Below, in pieces: positions 50,210-59,611 of a DNA stretch of 64,000 nucleotides. The notes below the pieces were generated by a model, which made no database searches, was not told the origin of the DNA, and was given only the letters and a program-made list of their open reading frames with translations. Every line of letters begins with the position of its first letter. The first letter of the stretch is position 1. Source of the DNA: JAEUOS01 sp965279115 (GTDB lineage Bacteria > Pseudomonadota > Gammaproteobacteria > Burkholderiales > JAEUOS01). The translations under genes were made by a program, and so were the position numbers. Where the stretch lies: positions 4,464,001-4,528,000 of the forward strand of contig OZ257137.1 in the NCBI GenBank assembly GCA_965279115.1. Reading direction: 5' to 3'.

Positions 50210-51301
50210 ATGGACATCAAGGACACGGAAGCCATGGAGGGCGGGGGCGGCCCCGCCGCCGAACCGCAGTTCGAACTCACCACCTCGCGCCAGTTTCCCG
50301 AGTTTCTGGCCGAGCAGAAGGTCGGGCTGGCTTTCACCACCTACCAGGCCGGCAAGCTGTTCCTGCTGGGCCTGAAGGCCGACGGCCGCGTTTCCGTGTT
50401 CGAGCGCACGCTGGAGCGCTGCATGGGCATGGTGGCGAGTCCGGGCGAACTGCATATCGCCACGCTCTACCAGGTCTGGCGCTTTCGCAACGTGCTCGAG
50501 CCCGGCGTGATGCACGAGGAGCACGACGCGCTGTACGCGCCGCGCATGAGCTGGGTGACCGGCGACCTGGACGTGCATGACATGGGCCTCATGCCCGATG
50601 GCCGGCCGGTATTCGCCAATACGCTCTTCAGCTGTGTGGCCACGGTGTCGGACACCGACAGCTTTGTGCCGCTCTGGAAACCGCGCTTCATCAGCAAGCT
50701 GGCCGCCGAGGACCGCTGCCACCTGAACGGCCTGGCCATGGAAGACGGGGTTCCCCGTTACGTCACCGTGGTGGGAAAAAGCGACGTGGCCGACGCCTGG
50801 CGCGAGCACCGCAGCAGCGGCGGCTGCGTGATCGACATCGCCTCCGGCGAAGTGGTGGCCGGCGGCTTTTCCATGCCGCACTCGCCGCGCGTGCACGCGG
50901 GCAAGCTCTGGCTGCACAACTCCGGCACCGGCGAGTTCGGCTACGTGGACATACAGGCGGGGCGCTTCGTGCCGGTGGCGTTTTGTCCGGGATACCTGCG
51001 CGGGCTCTCCTTCACCGGCAACTTCGCCGTGGTGGGCTTGTCGCAGTCGCGCGACAACCGCACCTTCAGCGGCCTGGCGCTGGATGACGAGCTGAAAAAG
51101 CGGGGCGCCGAGGCGCGCTGCGCGCTGATGGTGATAGACCTGAAGAGCGGCGATGCGGTGCACTGGGTGCGCCTGGGCGGCGTGGTGCGCGAACTCTACG
51201 ACGTGGTGCTGTTGCCCGGGGTGCGCCGGCCCTCGGCGATCGGCTTTCGGGCCGACAGCATCCGCCGCGTGATCACCATCGGGTCAGCGGCGGCGGCCTG
51301 A
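50210..51301 (+). CDS. TIGR03032-family protein
   Basis: Protein of 363 aa that resembles the TIGR03032 family of unknown function: FELTTSRQFPEFLAEQKVGL, FTTYQAGKLFLLGL, then short repeated strands suggesting a beta-propeller (DVHDMGLMPDGRPVFANTLF, CHLNGLAMEDGVPRYVTVVG, GKLWLHNSGTGEFGYVD, GYLRGLSFTGNFAVVGLSQS). The ATG at 50210 follows AAGGGGAATATCG. No signal peptide is seen. Members that I know of are often encoded near glycan or secreted-protein genes, which fits the exporter and sulfotransferases downstream. Its role could be glycan modification or sensing; that is speculative. Confidence 0.8.
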   Translation: MDIKDTEAMEGGGGPAAEPQFELTTSRQFPEFLAEQKVGLAFTTYQAGKLFLLGLKADGRVSVFERTLERCMGMVASPGELHIATLYQVWRFRNVLEPGVMHEEHDALYAPRMSWVTGDLDVHDMGLMPDGRPVFANTLFSCVATVSDTDSFVPLWKPRFISKLAAEDRCHLNGLAMEDGVPRYVTVVGKSDVADAWREHRSSGGCVIDIASGEVVAGGFSMPHSPRVHAGKLWLHNSGTGEFGYVDIQAGRFVPVAFCPGYLRGLSFTGNFAVVGLSQSRDNRTFSGLALDDELKKRGAEARCALMVIDLKSGDAVHWVRLGGVVRELYDVVLLPGVRRPSAIGFRADSIRRVITIGSAAAA

Positions 51302-51379
51302 TGGCGCGGACATGTTCGGGAGGGAACCTCGTACCCAGCGACTATAATCCGCGCGAATCCATGTCAGTGAAGCGGGACC

Positions 51380-52198
51380 ATGCAGCGATATTCGATTTCG
51401 CCCCGGGAGATCGTGGACAGTTTCTGGCGCAATCGCAGCATTATCGCAAGCCTGGTGATGCGCGACTTCATCGGTCGCTACCGCGGCTCCATGATCGGCA
51501 TCGTCTGGTCGTTGTTCCATCCGATCCTGATGCTGACTGTCTATACCTTCGTTTTCGGTTTCATACTCAAATCCAAATGGGGCGTCGGGAGCGACTCGAA
51601 GACCGAGTTCGCGCTGATGGTTTTTGCGGGATTGCTGGTGTTTCATCTGTTCAGCGATTGCGTAAACCGCGCCCCCTCGATCGTGCTTACGCATCCCAAC
51701 TACGTCAAGAAGGTGGTGTTCCCGCTCGAAGTCCTTTCATGGGTGATGCTCGGGTCGGCGCTGTTCCACCTGGTGGTGAGCCTGGCGGTGTGGCTGATCT
51801 TCTGCTTTCTCGTCATGGGCGGGATCCAGGCAACCACATTGCTGTTTCCCGTTGTACTGTTGCCCATCGTTCTCTTGACGATGGGACTCTCGTGGTGCCT
51901 TGCGTCCCTGGGGGTGTATCTGCGCGATGTCTCGCACGTGGTGAGCGTGGCAACGACCGCACTGCTGTTTCTTTCGCCGGTGTTCTATCCCTTGTCCGCC
52001 CTGCCGGAGGAGTACCGGGGGGTGTTGAGTTTCAATCCGCTTACCCTGGCCATTGAACACGTTCGTGGCGTGCTCATCTGGGGGCGCATTCCGGACCCCG
52101 GGATATTTGCCACCTATCTGGGAATCTCGGCGCTGGTAGCCTGGCTCGGTTTCGCCTGGTTCCAGAAAACCCGCAAAGGCTTCGCCGATGTCATCTGA
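51380..52198 (+). CDS. ABC-2-type polysaccharide exporter permease (Wzm/KpsM/TagG-like)
   Basis: Inner-membrane permease of 272 aa with six predicted helices. It opens LVMRDFIGRYRGSMIGIVWS and continues FHPILMLTVYTFVFGFILKS, hallmarks of glycan exporters of the Wzm/RfbA type. The C-terminus has LLFLSPVFYPLSALPEEYRG and FNPLTLAIEHVRGVLIWG, also typical. It overlaps the ATPase gene by 11 bp. With that ATPase it would move an undecaprenyl-linked polysaccharide or a similar glycan across the inner membrane. Confidence 0.93.
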   Translation: MQRYSISPREIVDSFWRNRSIIASLVMRDFIGRYRGSMIGIVWSLFHPILMLTVYTFVFGFILKSKWGVGSDSKTEFALMVFAGLLVFHLFSDCVNRAPSIVLTHPNYVKKVVFPLEVLSWVMLGSALFHLVVSLAVWLIFCFLVMGGIQATTLLFPVVLLPIVLLTMGLSWCLASLGVYLRDVSHVVSVATTALLFLSPVFYPLSALPEEYRGVLSFNPLTLAIEHVRGVLIWGRIPDPGIFATYLGISALVAWLGFAWFQKTRKGFADVI

Positions 52199-53420
52199 AC
52201 TGGCGATTGCCGTCGAGAATCTTGGCAAGTGCTATCAGATCTACGACCGACCGCATCAACGCCTGCTGCAGATGTTCATGCGCGGGCGGCGCCGCTACTA
52301 TCGCGAATTCTGGGCCCTGCGCGACCTGTCCTTCAACGTGATGAAGGGCGAGACCGTCGGCATCATCGGCCGCAATGGCAGCGGCAAATCGACGCTGCTG
52401 CAACTCATCGCCGGAACGCTCAATCCGACCACGGGCCGGGTTGAAACGCATGGCCGGGTCGCCGCGTTGCTCGAACTCGGGTCCGGCTTCGACCCGGATT
52501 TCTCGGGCCGCGAGAATGTGTTTCTCAATGGGGCGGTTCTCGGACTCTCGCGTGCCGAGATTGAGCGTCGCTTCGACGAGATCGCCGCCTTCGCGGATAT
52601 CGGCGATTTCCTTGACCAGCCGGTCAAGACGTATTCGAGCGGCATGATGCTGCGCCTGGCTTTCGCCGTTTCGGTGTGCGTCGACCCCGACATCCTGCTG
52701 GTTGACGAGGCGTTGTCGGTGGGGGACGCGGGCTTCCAGTTCAAGTGCCTTGACCGCCTGCGCGACTTGACCTCGCGCGGGACCACCCTTGTCTTCGTGG
52801 CGCACGACATGAACATGGTCAAGAATTTCTGCAGCCGGGCGATTTACCTGGCCGACGGCCTCGAGCGGGGCCGCGGCGCGCCCGAGGACCTTGCCGAACA
52901 GTACGCCATGGACCTGCGCGACCAACAGCGGCGCAATTTCGCGGGCAGGTCCCGCGTGTTCGCAAAGCCGCCGATAGGCGATCCGCAGGGAAAGGCCTGG
53001 GGTACCGACGAAGGCGGGATCACCTCCGCCCGGTTCAGCGATATCGATGCGCATTTTTCCAGTTTCCTGCACGGTGAGCGGGTGCGGATTGATATCGGGG
53101 CGTGCTTCAAGGCGTCGCTTACGAACGCGACGCTCAGTATCCTGATTCTTGACCAGAAGATGCTGCCCCTGGGGGGGCGGCATTTCGAACTTGACGGGAC
53201 CCCCGATGGCGCGGGCATGGTGCAAAGCACCCTGCGGGTCGAGTTCGTGGCCGCCTTGTCGGCCGGTCGCTATTACCTGACGCTCAGGCTGGAAAACCGC
53301 GCGCCCGATGAAAAATTCGAGCCCATCGACAAGCAGGTCGGTGCGCTCTCGATGGAAATTCTCGACGCCGGCAGGGGGTTCATCGGCCCAGTCGACCTCG
53401 GCTTGCAGCGGGTCGAATGA
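52188..53420 (+). CDS. Wzt-like polysaccharide exporter ATPase with C-terminal glycan-binding domain
   Basis: ATPase of 410 aa. Walker A is GRNGSGKSTLLQLIAGTLNP (from residue 61), the signature is KTYSSGMMLRLAFAVSV, and Walker B is DPDILLVDEALSVGDAGFQ. The signature YSSGM and the segment VAALLELGSGFDPDFSGREN are specific to glycan exporters. Residues ~250-410 form a beta-sandwich extension like the C-terminal domain of Wzt, which recognises the end modification of O-antigen chains (DAHFSSFLHGERVRIDIGAC ... YYLTLRLENRAPDEKFEPID). Such a domain here could recognise a sulfated or otherwise capped terminus, given the sulfotransferases downstream; that is inference. Confidence 0.93.
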   Translation: MSSELAIAVENLGKCYQIYDRPHQRLLQMFMRGRRRYYREFWALRDLSFNVMKGETVGIIGRNGSGKSTLLQLIAGTLNPTTGRVETHGRVAALLELGSGFDPDFSGRENVFLNGAVLGLSRAEIERRFDEIAAFADIGDFLDQPVKTYSSGMMLRLAFAVSVCVDPDILLVDEALSVGDAGFQFKCLDRLRDLTSRGTTLVFVAHDMNMVKNFCSRAIYLADGLERGRGAPEDLAEQYAMDLRDQQRRNFAGRSRVFAKPPIGDPQGKAWGTDEGGITSARFSDIDAHFSSFLHGERVRIDIGACFKASLTNATLSILILDQKMLPLGGRHFELDGTPDGAGMVQSTLRVEFVAALSAGRYYLTLRLENRAPDEKFEPIDKQVGALSMEILDAGRGFIGPVDLGLQRVE

Positions 53421-53432
53421 GGCGATTCTCAC

Positions 53433-54374
53433 GTGAACCAGGGCCCCGGTCCGCCGGCGCTCGTTGCGCCGGCATCCGGAGGGATGCCGGGTTCTGACAT
53501 GAGCGATACATCCATTTCGGCAGCCGGACCCGTCGCCATAGGAGGCGTCGGCGGCAGTGGTACGCGCCTGATTGCCCGCATCGCGCGCGAACTCGGCTTC
53601 TTCATGGGGGCAGACCTCAACGAGGCGGGTGACAATCTCTGGTTCACCCTCCTGTTCAAGCGCCGCGAATTGCTGTCCGCGGGCGCCGATGCCGATTTTT
53701 CCGAGGTCGTGGAGATTTTCAGCAAGGTCATGTCCGGTGGTGGACTGTTGTCCGACGGGCAAGTCCGCCGGGTGCGGCAACTGGCGCGCGACGACCGCGT
53801 GCAGCATCCGGCGGCGTGGCTGGCGGAACGCGCTGATGCGCTGCTGGCGGGTCTGGATGCCGCGCGGCTGGGATCGGCGTGGGGCTGGAAGGAGCCCAAT
53901 ACGCATGTATTCCTCGACCGCCTGCAGGCACGATTCCCCACTCTGAAGTACATCCATGTCATGCGCCACGGCGTCGACATGGCATTGAGCGCGAACCAGA
54001 ACCAGTTGCTGCTATGGGGCAGCCAGTTTCTCGGCCAACCGGACGTATCGCCCACCCCGCGCCTGTCACTGGCCTATTGGTGCGTGGTGCACCGGAGGGT
54101 CATGCTCCTGGGGGAACGCATGCCGGATCGCTTCATGCTCCTGAACTACGACGCGTTTTGCGCCGACCCGCGCTCCGGGCTGGATGGTTTGCTGCGCTTT
54201 CTCGGGCGGTCTGTTTCGAGCGAAGGCGCGGACAGGTTGCTGGCTTTGGTGCGCCCGCCGGAGTCGATTGGCCGTCACGCCCAAAGCGACGCGGATGCGT
54301 TTGATCGCGCCGACCTGGATTTCGTGCGCGCGCTGGGCTACGAACTGGCATTCTCCGGGCATGGTCTTGCCTGA
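53433..54374 (+). CDS. Sulfotransferase-family protein (first)
   Basis: Predicted PAPS-dependent sulfotransferase, 313 aa. The 5'-phosphosulfate loop is VAIGGVGGSGTRLIARIARE, and the 3'-phosphate region is LKYIHVMRHGVDMALSANQN. Later segments FMLLNYDAFCADPRSGLDGL and LLRFLGRSV are typical of the fold. The start is a GTG at 53433 with GAGG eight bases upstream and 12 bp after the ATPase stop; an ATG at 53499 would remove a 22-residue Pro/Gly-rich stretch. It would sulfate a glycan or small acceptor before or during export. Confidence 0.85.
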   Translation: MNQGPGPPALVAPASGGMPGSDMSDTSISAAGPVAIGGVGGSGTRLIARIARELGFFMGADLNEAGDNLWFTLLFKRRELLSAGADADFSEVVEIFSKVMSGGGLLSDGQVRRVRQLARDDRVQHPAAWLAERADALLAGLDAARLGSAWGWKEPNTHVFLDRLQARFPTLKYIHVMRHGVDMALSANQNQLLLWGSQFLGQPDVSPTPRLSLAYWCVVHRRVMLLGERMPDRFMLLNYDAFCADPRSGLDGLLRFLGRSVSSEGADRLLALVRPPESIGRHAQSDADAFDRADLDFVRALGYELAFSGHGLA

Positions 54375-54398
54375 CCTTCACTTGTCGGGGCCGGCCTC

Positions 54399-55181
54399 AT
54401 GACGCATCCGGATGTCAAGGTGTCGTTTGTTGTGGGTGGTGTGCAAAAGGCCGGCACAACGGCCCTGGATGCCTACCTGCGGCAACACCCTGCGCTATGC
54501 TTGCCCGCGACGACCAAGGAACTGCATTTTTTCGATTCGCCCACCTATACGGGCGACGCGTCGAGCCTTGCCGCATACCATGCGAAATTCGATTGCGCCG
54601 GTGCGGGGCGCGTGCTGGGTGAAGTCACCCCCATTTACACCTACTGGAGCAGCGCGCCCGCCAGGATCCACGCCTACAACCCCGCGATGAAGTGGGTCGT
54701 GATCCTGCGCAACCCGGTGGACCGGGCCTATTCGCAATGGCGCATGCAGCGGGCACGGGGCTTCGAACCGCTTGAATTCGAAAGCGCCATTCGCGAGGAA
54801 GCGGCGCGATGCGCCGCGGCGTTTCCTCATCAGGAACGCCGCTTCTCGTATGTGGACCGGGGCTTTTACGCGGTGCAAGTGCGCCGCGTCCTGAACCTGT
54901 TCGGGCACGGCAACTGCCTGTTCCTGCTCTTCGAGGACCTCTGCGCCGACCCCGATGCGACGCTATCGCACGTCCACGGCTTTCTCGGCATCGCGCGCTT
55001 GCCGATTGACCCGGTAGGCTACGAGTCGCTGGCGGGGACGGAGGCGGCGATCGATCCGACGACAAGGCGGAACCTGGCTGCGCGGTTCGCGGAGGACATC
55101 GCGCAGACCGGGAAACTGATCGGCCGATCACTCGCCCATTGGCTTGCGGATTCCGGGCCGGTCGGTTCGACCACCGGCTGA
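54399..55181 (+). CDS. Sulfotransferase-family protein (second), N-sulfotransferase-like
   Basis: PAPS-dependent sulfotransferase of 260 aa. The 5'-phosphosulfate loop is VVGGVQKAGTTALDAYLRQH, a close match to heparan-sulfate and bacterial glycan sulfotransferases. The 3'-phosphate site is WVVILRNPVDRAYSQWRMQR. The HFFDSPTYTG and GEVTPIYTYW segments are also family landmarks. The gene starts 24 bp after the first sulfotransferase. Its stop is 19 bp from the convergent RTX/M10 gene end. Two different sulfotransferases next to a glycan ABC exporter suggest that the exported polymer carries more than one sulfate position. Confidence 0.92.
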   Translation: MTHPDVKVSFVVGGVQKAGTTALDAYLRQHPALCLPATTKELHFFDSPTYTGDASSLAAYHAKFDCAGAGRVLGEVTPIYTYWSSAPARIHAYNPAMKWVVILRNPVDRAYSQWRMQRARGFEPLEFESAIREEAARCAAAFPHQERRFSYVDRGFYAVQVRRVLNLFGHGNCLFLLFEDLCADPDATLSHVHGFLGIARLPIDPVGYESLAGTEAAIDPTTRRNLAARFAEDIAQTGKLIGRSLAHWLADSGPVGSTTG

Positions 55182-55200
55182 TCCAGTTCCTCGCCGGACC

Positions 55201-56136
55201 TCAGGCGACGATCAGGAAGTCGTTGCCGGGCGCGGCCGGATGGGAGGAAGTGCCAAGGATGGCAAAGGCCAGGGCGGGGCCGCTGCCGGCGGCGTCGGCG
55301 TCATAGGACAGGACACCGGTGGCGGCGTTGTAGGTGAGCACGTTCGCTACCAGGCCTGTGCTGTTGCTCACCTGGCCGGTGAAAAAGCCGAACACCGCCG
55401 CTGACAGCTGGATCACGTCCGTGCCCGAGACAAAGTCGGTGATGGTGTCAACGTTGATTCCGCCGGCGTCCGGTGCGGTGGTGAACACGAACGTGTCGGC
55501 ACCCGCCCCCCCGGTGAGCGTGTCGCCACCCAGGCCGCCCAGCAGGGTGTCGTTGTCGGCACCGCCGTCGATGCTGTCCAGGCCCTTGCCGCCGCCCAGC
55601 CAGTCGTTGCCGTTGCCGCCGTTGATCACGTCGCCCTGGTTCATGCCCGACAGGCTGTCGTTGCCGTCGCCGCCATCGAGGGTGTCGAAGCCGTCGCCGG
55701 CCAGCATGGTGTCGTTGCCGGCATTGCCGGTGAAGGCATTGGCGCCGAGGTCGCCGGTGAGGCTGTCGTTGAAGAGGCTGCCGAGCAGGTTCTCGATGCC
55801 ATTGAGGGAGTCGACCCCGGCGCCGGTGCCGACCACGGAAAGGGTGCTGCCGCCGGTGCCGGTGGCGAGGTTGACGGTGACAGCGTCGGAGGAGGCCGAA
55901 TAGTCGGCGGTGTCGGTACCGTTGCCGCCGATGAGGCTGTCGTTGCCGATCAGTCCGGCGAGGGTATCGTTGCCTTCGCCGCCGTCGAGGGTGTCGAGGC
56001 CCTTGCCGCCGGAGAGGACGTCATTGCCGTCGCCGCCTTGCATGCTGTCGGCCTGTTCGCCGCCGCGCAGGGTGTCGTCGCCGATCCCGCCGATGAGCGT
56101 GTCGAAGCCCAGGCCACCGACCAAGCTGTCGCCGCC
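55201..56136. repeat. RTX 3' block, copy in gene E
   Basis: Copy of the shared ~0.93 kb 3' block; compare 39822-40765, 58682-59611 and 60940-61877. Includes SLSGMNQGDVINGGNGNDWL and the secretion tail. Confidence 0.85.
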
Positions 56137-58668
56137 ATCGCCGCCATCAAGCGTGTCGTTGCCGGTGTTGCCGGTGATCGCGTTGTCCAGTGCATTGCCG
56201 TCACCGCGGCTGCCGGTGGCCGAGCTGAACACCAGGTTTTCGACGTGGTCGGGCAGCGCCATCGAAACCTGCGTTTGCACCGTGTCGATGCCGCCGCCAT
56301 CGGACTCGAACGCCTGCTCGGCCAACGTGAGGGTGGAGTTGTAGGTCACCACACCGCGCAGGGCCGGCGCGTTGGCGTTTTCAACATGCTGCTCGAAGCT
56401 TGCCGCGAAGCGCTGCAGCGCCGGGCTGGCGCCCGAGTAGTCGAACTGCGCTTCGTGAATGGTGAAGCCGCCAAACACCAGGCTGCCGCTGCGGCCCATG
56501 CCGATGATTTCGAGCCCCGCCTGGCCAGCCTGTTCCAGCCAGGCGCGCCGGGCGTCGTTGTAGGTGCCCGGCACGAGGTTGAAGCCGGCCAGCGAGGTTG
56601 AAAAGCGCAGTGTCCACACTTCAGCCAGGCCGGGCGTGGCGAACTGCAGGGTGATGAGGTCGATCTGCCCATCGCCGCTGCGGTCAAACAGGTCGGCCAC
56701 GCTGAAGCTGCCCTGCGCGGGCAGGTAGTAATGGGACTGCCCTTGTGAAATGAACTCGCCTACCTCGCCGCCAATCGCCAGCGCCGTGCCCGGCAGGACG
56801 CTGTCGATCACGTAGGTATCGTCGCCGCCGCCGCCGGCCAGCCAGTCGAAGCCGGCGCCGCCGTTCAGGGTATCGTTGCCGGCACCGCCGTCGAGCCAGT
56901 CCGAGCCGAGGTCGCCCGCCAACAGGTTGGCGGCGCCGTTGCCGAACAGGTGATTGTCGAGTTCGTTGCCGGTGGCGGAGTTGCCGGCGTTGCCGGTGAG
57001 GATGAGGTTTTCCACGGCTTCGCCCAGCACATGGCTCACCGAGGCTTGCACGGTGTCGATACCAGGCGCAAGGAAGGCCGATTCGAGCACCACGTCATCG
57101 ACGTTGTCGACCACGTAGGTGTCGTCGCCCTCGAGGCCTTCCATGGTGTCTGCGCCGCCGCCCCCGTCGAGCAGGTTGGCGCCGGCATTGCCCTGGATCA
57201 GGTTGTCAAGCGTGTTGCCGATGGCCTGGTGGGTGGTGATGCCGGTGGCGAGCAGCAGGTTCTCGATGTTGTCGGCGAGGGTGTAGCTGACCTGGCTTAC
57301 GACGGTGTCCGTGCCCTCGCCGGCGTTCTCCACCAGGGTATCCTGCCCGCGGTAAAGGTAGAAGTCGTCGCCGGCGCCGCCTTTGAGCGTGTCGGCGCCG
57401 CCGCCGCCGTCGAGCGCGTTGTTGCCGCTGTTGCCGCGCAATTCGCTTTCACCGAAGGCGCCGGTGATGTTCGCGTCGGCCGTGCCGGTGAGCTCGCCGA
57501 TCTCGATCGAGGCGAAGGGAGCGATGTTGCCGAGGCTGAAGGTGGCCGCCGAGCGCACCGTGTCGGTTCCTTCACCGCTGTTCTCGTTGATGGTGTCGGT
57601 GCCGCTGGAGATGACGTAGATGTCGTCACCGGCGCCGCCGTAGTAGGTGTTGCTGCCGGCGCCCCCGGAGAGGATGTTGTTGGCGCTGTTGCCGTAGAGG
57701 ACGTCGCCGGCGCTGCCGCCGGTGGCGTTTTCAATGGTGCAGTTGTAGGCCACGCCCAGCCAGGAGCCGCCGCCGAGGTCCATGACCGAACCTGGCCGCA
57801 GGTCCAGCGTGATGGCGGTGGTGCGCGCGCTGGCGTCGAGGGTGTCGGTGCCGCCCGCGTCCCATATGGTGCGCATGGCGTTGTCGGCAGCCACCACGTA
57901 GTTGTCGTTGCCGGTGCGATAGGTCGTGTTGGCGCCGTAGAGGTGCTGGATCGCCAGGATGTCCAGCGGCATCGGCGTGGCGGCGTGGCCGGTGGCGCCC
58001 AGATTGCCGGTGCCGGAATACGACATCACGGTGAACTTCTCTTCGTTGTACTGCGTGATGCCGAGCGATGTCATGGTCGGCCGGTTGTTGCCGCCATCGT
58101 CCTGCGGGTGCTTGAGGCCAAGCACATGGCCGAGTTCGTGCAGCAGGGTCCAGAAGCCGAAGCCGCCGTCCCCCAGGTGCTGGAAGCCGGCAAAAAAGTT
58201 GTCGACCAGCAGGTCGCCTTCGGGGTTGGGGTATTGCTGTGGCGTGTACGCGGTATCCGCAAGCACGCTGTCGGCATATACCGGGTCTGGGAAAAACCCG
58301 ATCGCGATGACGCCGCCCACATTTTCATACAGGTCGTTGCCGGTGAGCGCGGTGGCGATGTCGGCGGTGCTCTCGAAAACGTAGTTGGTGCCGGGCGTGG
58401 TGATCTTCTGGAAACTGATGTTGGCGACATTCGACCAGGCCGTGAGCGCCCGCTCGAATGCCGCTTTCTGCGTTTCCGACCAATCCCCGCCGGGACCGGC
58501 TACCACCTGCGGCTGGTTGTTCTGGTCGAGAACTATGTCGAAGTTGAGGTTGAACGAATAGGTGAGCACGCGCGCGCCGGCGCCGAAATTCCACACCCCG
58601 CCCTGGATCAAGGTGTCGCGCAGCGGGTCGCCGGTCAGGGCGATGGCGTTGGATACGGCGGTGGCCAT
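55201..58668 (-). CDS. RTX metalloprotease E (M10/serralysin-like)
   Basis: Secreted zinc metalloprotease fused to RTX repeats, 1,155 aa. Residues ~1-230 are a metzincin domain with the zinc motif HELGHVLGLKH (H177, E178, H181, H187) and the Met-turn VMSYSG (M215). The first RTX block follows. Residues ~620-790 hold a non-RTX globular insert (SVADLFDRSGDGQIDLITLQ ... QFDYSGASPALQRFAASFEQ). The C-terminal block of ~310 residues is encoded by DNA shared with genes C, F and G, ending FAILGTSSHPAAPGNDFLIV plus A. No signal peptide or classic propeptide; serralysins are exported by type I systems. It starts 13 bp after the stop of gene F, hence an operon. Confidence 0.93.
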   Translation of the reverse strand: MATAVSNAIALTGDPLRDTLIQGGVWNFGAGARVLTYSFNLNFDIVLDQNNQPQVVAGPGGDWSETQKAAFERALTAWSNVANISFQKITTPGTNYVFESTADIATALTGNDLYENVGGVIAIGFFPDPVYADSVLADTAYTPQQYPNPEGDLLVDNFFAGFQHLGDGGFGFWTLLHELGHVLGLKHPQDDGGNNRPTMTSLGITQYNEEKFTVMSYSGTGNLGATGHAATPMPLDILAIQHLYGANTTYRTGNDNYVVAADNAMRTIWDAGGTDTLDASARTTAITLDLRPGSVMDLGGGSWLGVAYNCTIENATGGSAGDVLYGNSANNILSGGAGSNTYYGGAGDDIYVISSGTDTINENSGEGTDTVRSAATFSLGNIAPFASIEIGELTGTADANITGAFGESELRGNSGNNALDGGGGADTLKGGAGDDFYLYRGQDTLVENAGEGTDTVVSQVSYTLADNIENLLLATGITTHQAIGNTLDNLIQGNAGANLLDGGGGADTMEGLEGDDTYVVDNVDDVVLESAFLAPGIDTVQASVSHVLGEAVENLILTGNAGNSATGNELDNHLFGNGAANLLAGDLGSDWLDGGAGNDTLNGGAGFDWLAGGGGDDTYVIDSVLPGTALAIGGEVGEFISQGQSHYYLPAQGSFSVADLFDRSGDGQIDLITLQFATPGLAEVWTLRFSTSLAGFNLVPGTYNDARRAWLEQAGQAGLEIIGMGRSGSLVFGGFTIHEAQFDYSGASPALQRFAASFEQHVENANAPALRGVVTYNSTLTLAEQAFESDGGGIDTVQTQVSMALPDHVENLVFSSATGSRGDGNALDNAITGNTGNDTLDGGDGGDSLVGGLGFDTLIGGIGDDTLRGGEQADSMQGGDGNDVLSGGKGLDTLDGGEGNDTLAGLIGNDSLIGGNGTDTADYSASSDAVTVNLATGTGGSTLSVVGTGAGVDSLNGIENLLGSLFNDSLTGDLGANAFTGNAGNDTMLAGDGFDTLDGGDGNDSLSGMNQGDVINGGNGNDWLGGGKGLDSIDGGADNDTLLGGLGGDTLTGGAGADTFVFTTAPDAGGINVDTITDFVSGTDVIQLSAAVFGFFTGQVSNSTGLVANVLTYNAATGVLSYDADAAGSGPALAFAILGTSSHPAAPGNDFLIVA

Positions 58669-58681
58669 GGTCGGGCGTGCC

Positions 58682-59611
58682 TCAGGCGATGATCAAAAAG
58701 TCGCTGCCCAGGGTCGCCGGGTGTGAAACCGTGCCGAGGATGGCGAAGTCAAGCGCGCCGCCGCCGCCGGCGCCGTCTGCGTCGTAGGACAGGCGGCCGG
58801 TGGTGGCGTTGTAGAGCAGGTTGGCCGAAAGTCCTACGGAGGCGCCGATGCTACCCAGACCGCCGAAGATGGCGTTCGATAAATGGATGACATCCACGCC
58901 GGAGACAAAGTCGGTGATGGTATCGACGTTGATTCCGCCGACGTCCAGCACGGTGGTGAACACGAAGGTGTCGGCGCCGGTACCCCCGGTGAGCGTGTCG
59001 CCACCCAGGCCGCCCAGCAAGGTGTCATTGTCGGCACCGCCGTCGATGCCGTCCTGGCCCTTGCCGCCACCCAGCCAGTCGTTGCCGTTGCCGCCGTTGA
59101 TCACGTCGCCCTGGTTCATGCCCGACAGGCTGTCGTTGCCGTCGCCGCCGTCGAGGGTGTCGAAGCCGTCGCCGGCCAGCATGGTGTCGTTGCCGGCATT
59201 GCCGGTGAAGGCATTGGCGCCGGTGTCGCCGGTGAAGCTGTCGTTGAACAGGCTGCCGAGCAGGTTCTCGATGCCGGCCAGGACATCGGCCCCGGCGCCG
59301 GTGCCGACCACGGAAAGGGTGCTGCCGCCGGTACCGGTGGCGAGGTTGACGGTGACAGCGTCGGAGGAGGCGGAATAGTCGGCGGTGTCGATGCCGTTGC
59401 CGCCGATCAGGCTGTCGTTGCCGATCAGGCCGGCCAGGGTGTCGTTGCCTTCGCCGCCATCGAGGGTATCGAGGCCCTTGCCGCCGGAGAGGAAGTCGTT
59501 GCCGTCGCCGGCGACCATGCTGTCGGCCTGGTCGCCGCCGCGCAGGGTGTCGTCGCCGATCCCGCCGATGAGCGTGTCGAAGCCCAGGCCGCCGACCAGG
59601 CTGTCGCCGCC
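58682..59611. repeat. RTX 3' block, copy in gene F
   Basis: Copy of the shared ~0.93 kb block, differing from the gene E copy by scattered substitutions only. Confidence 0.85.
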
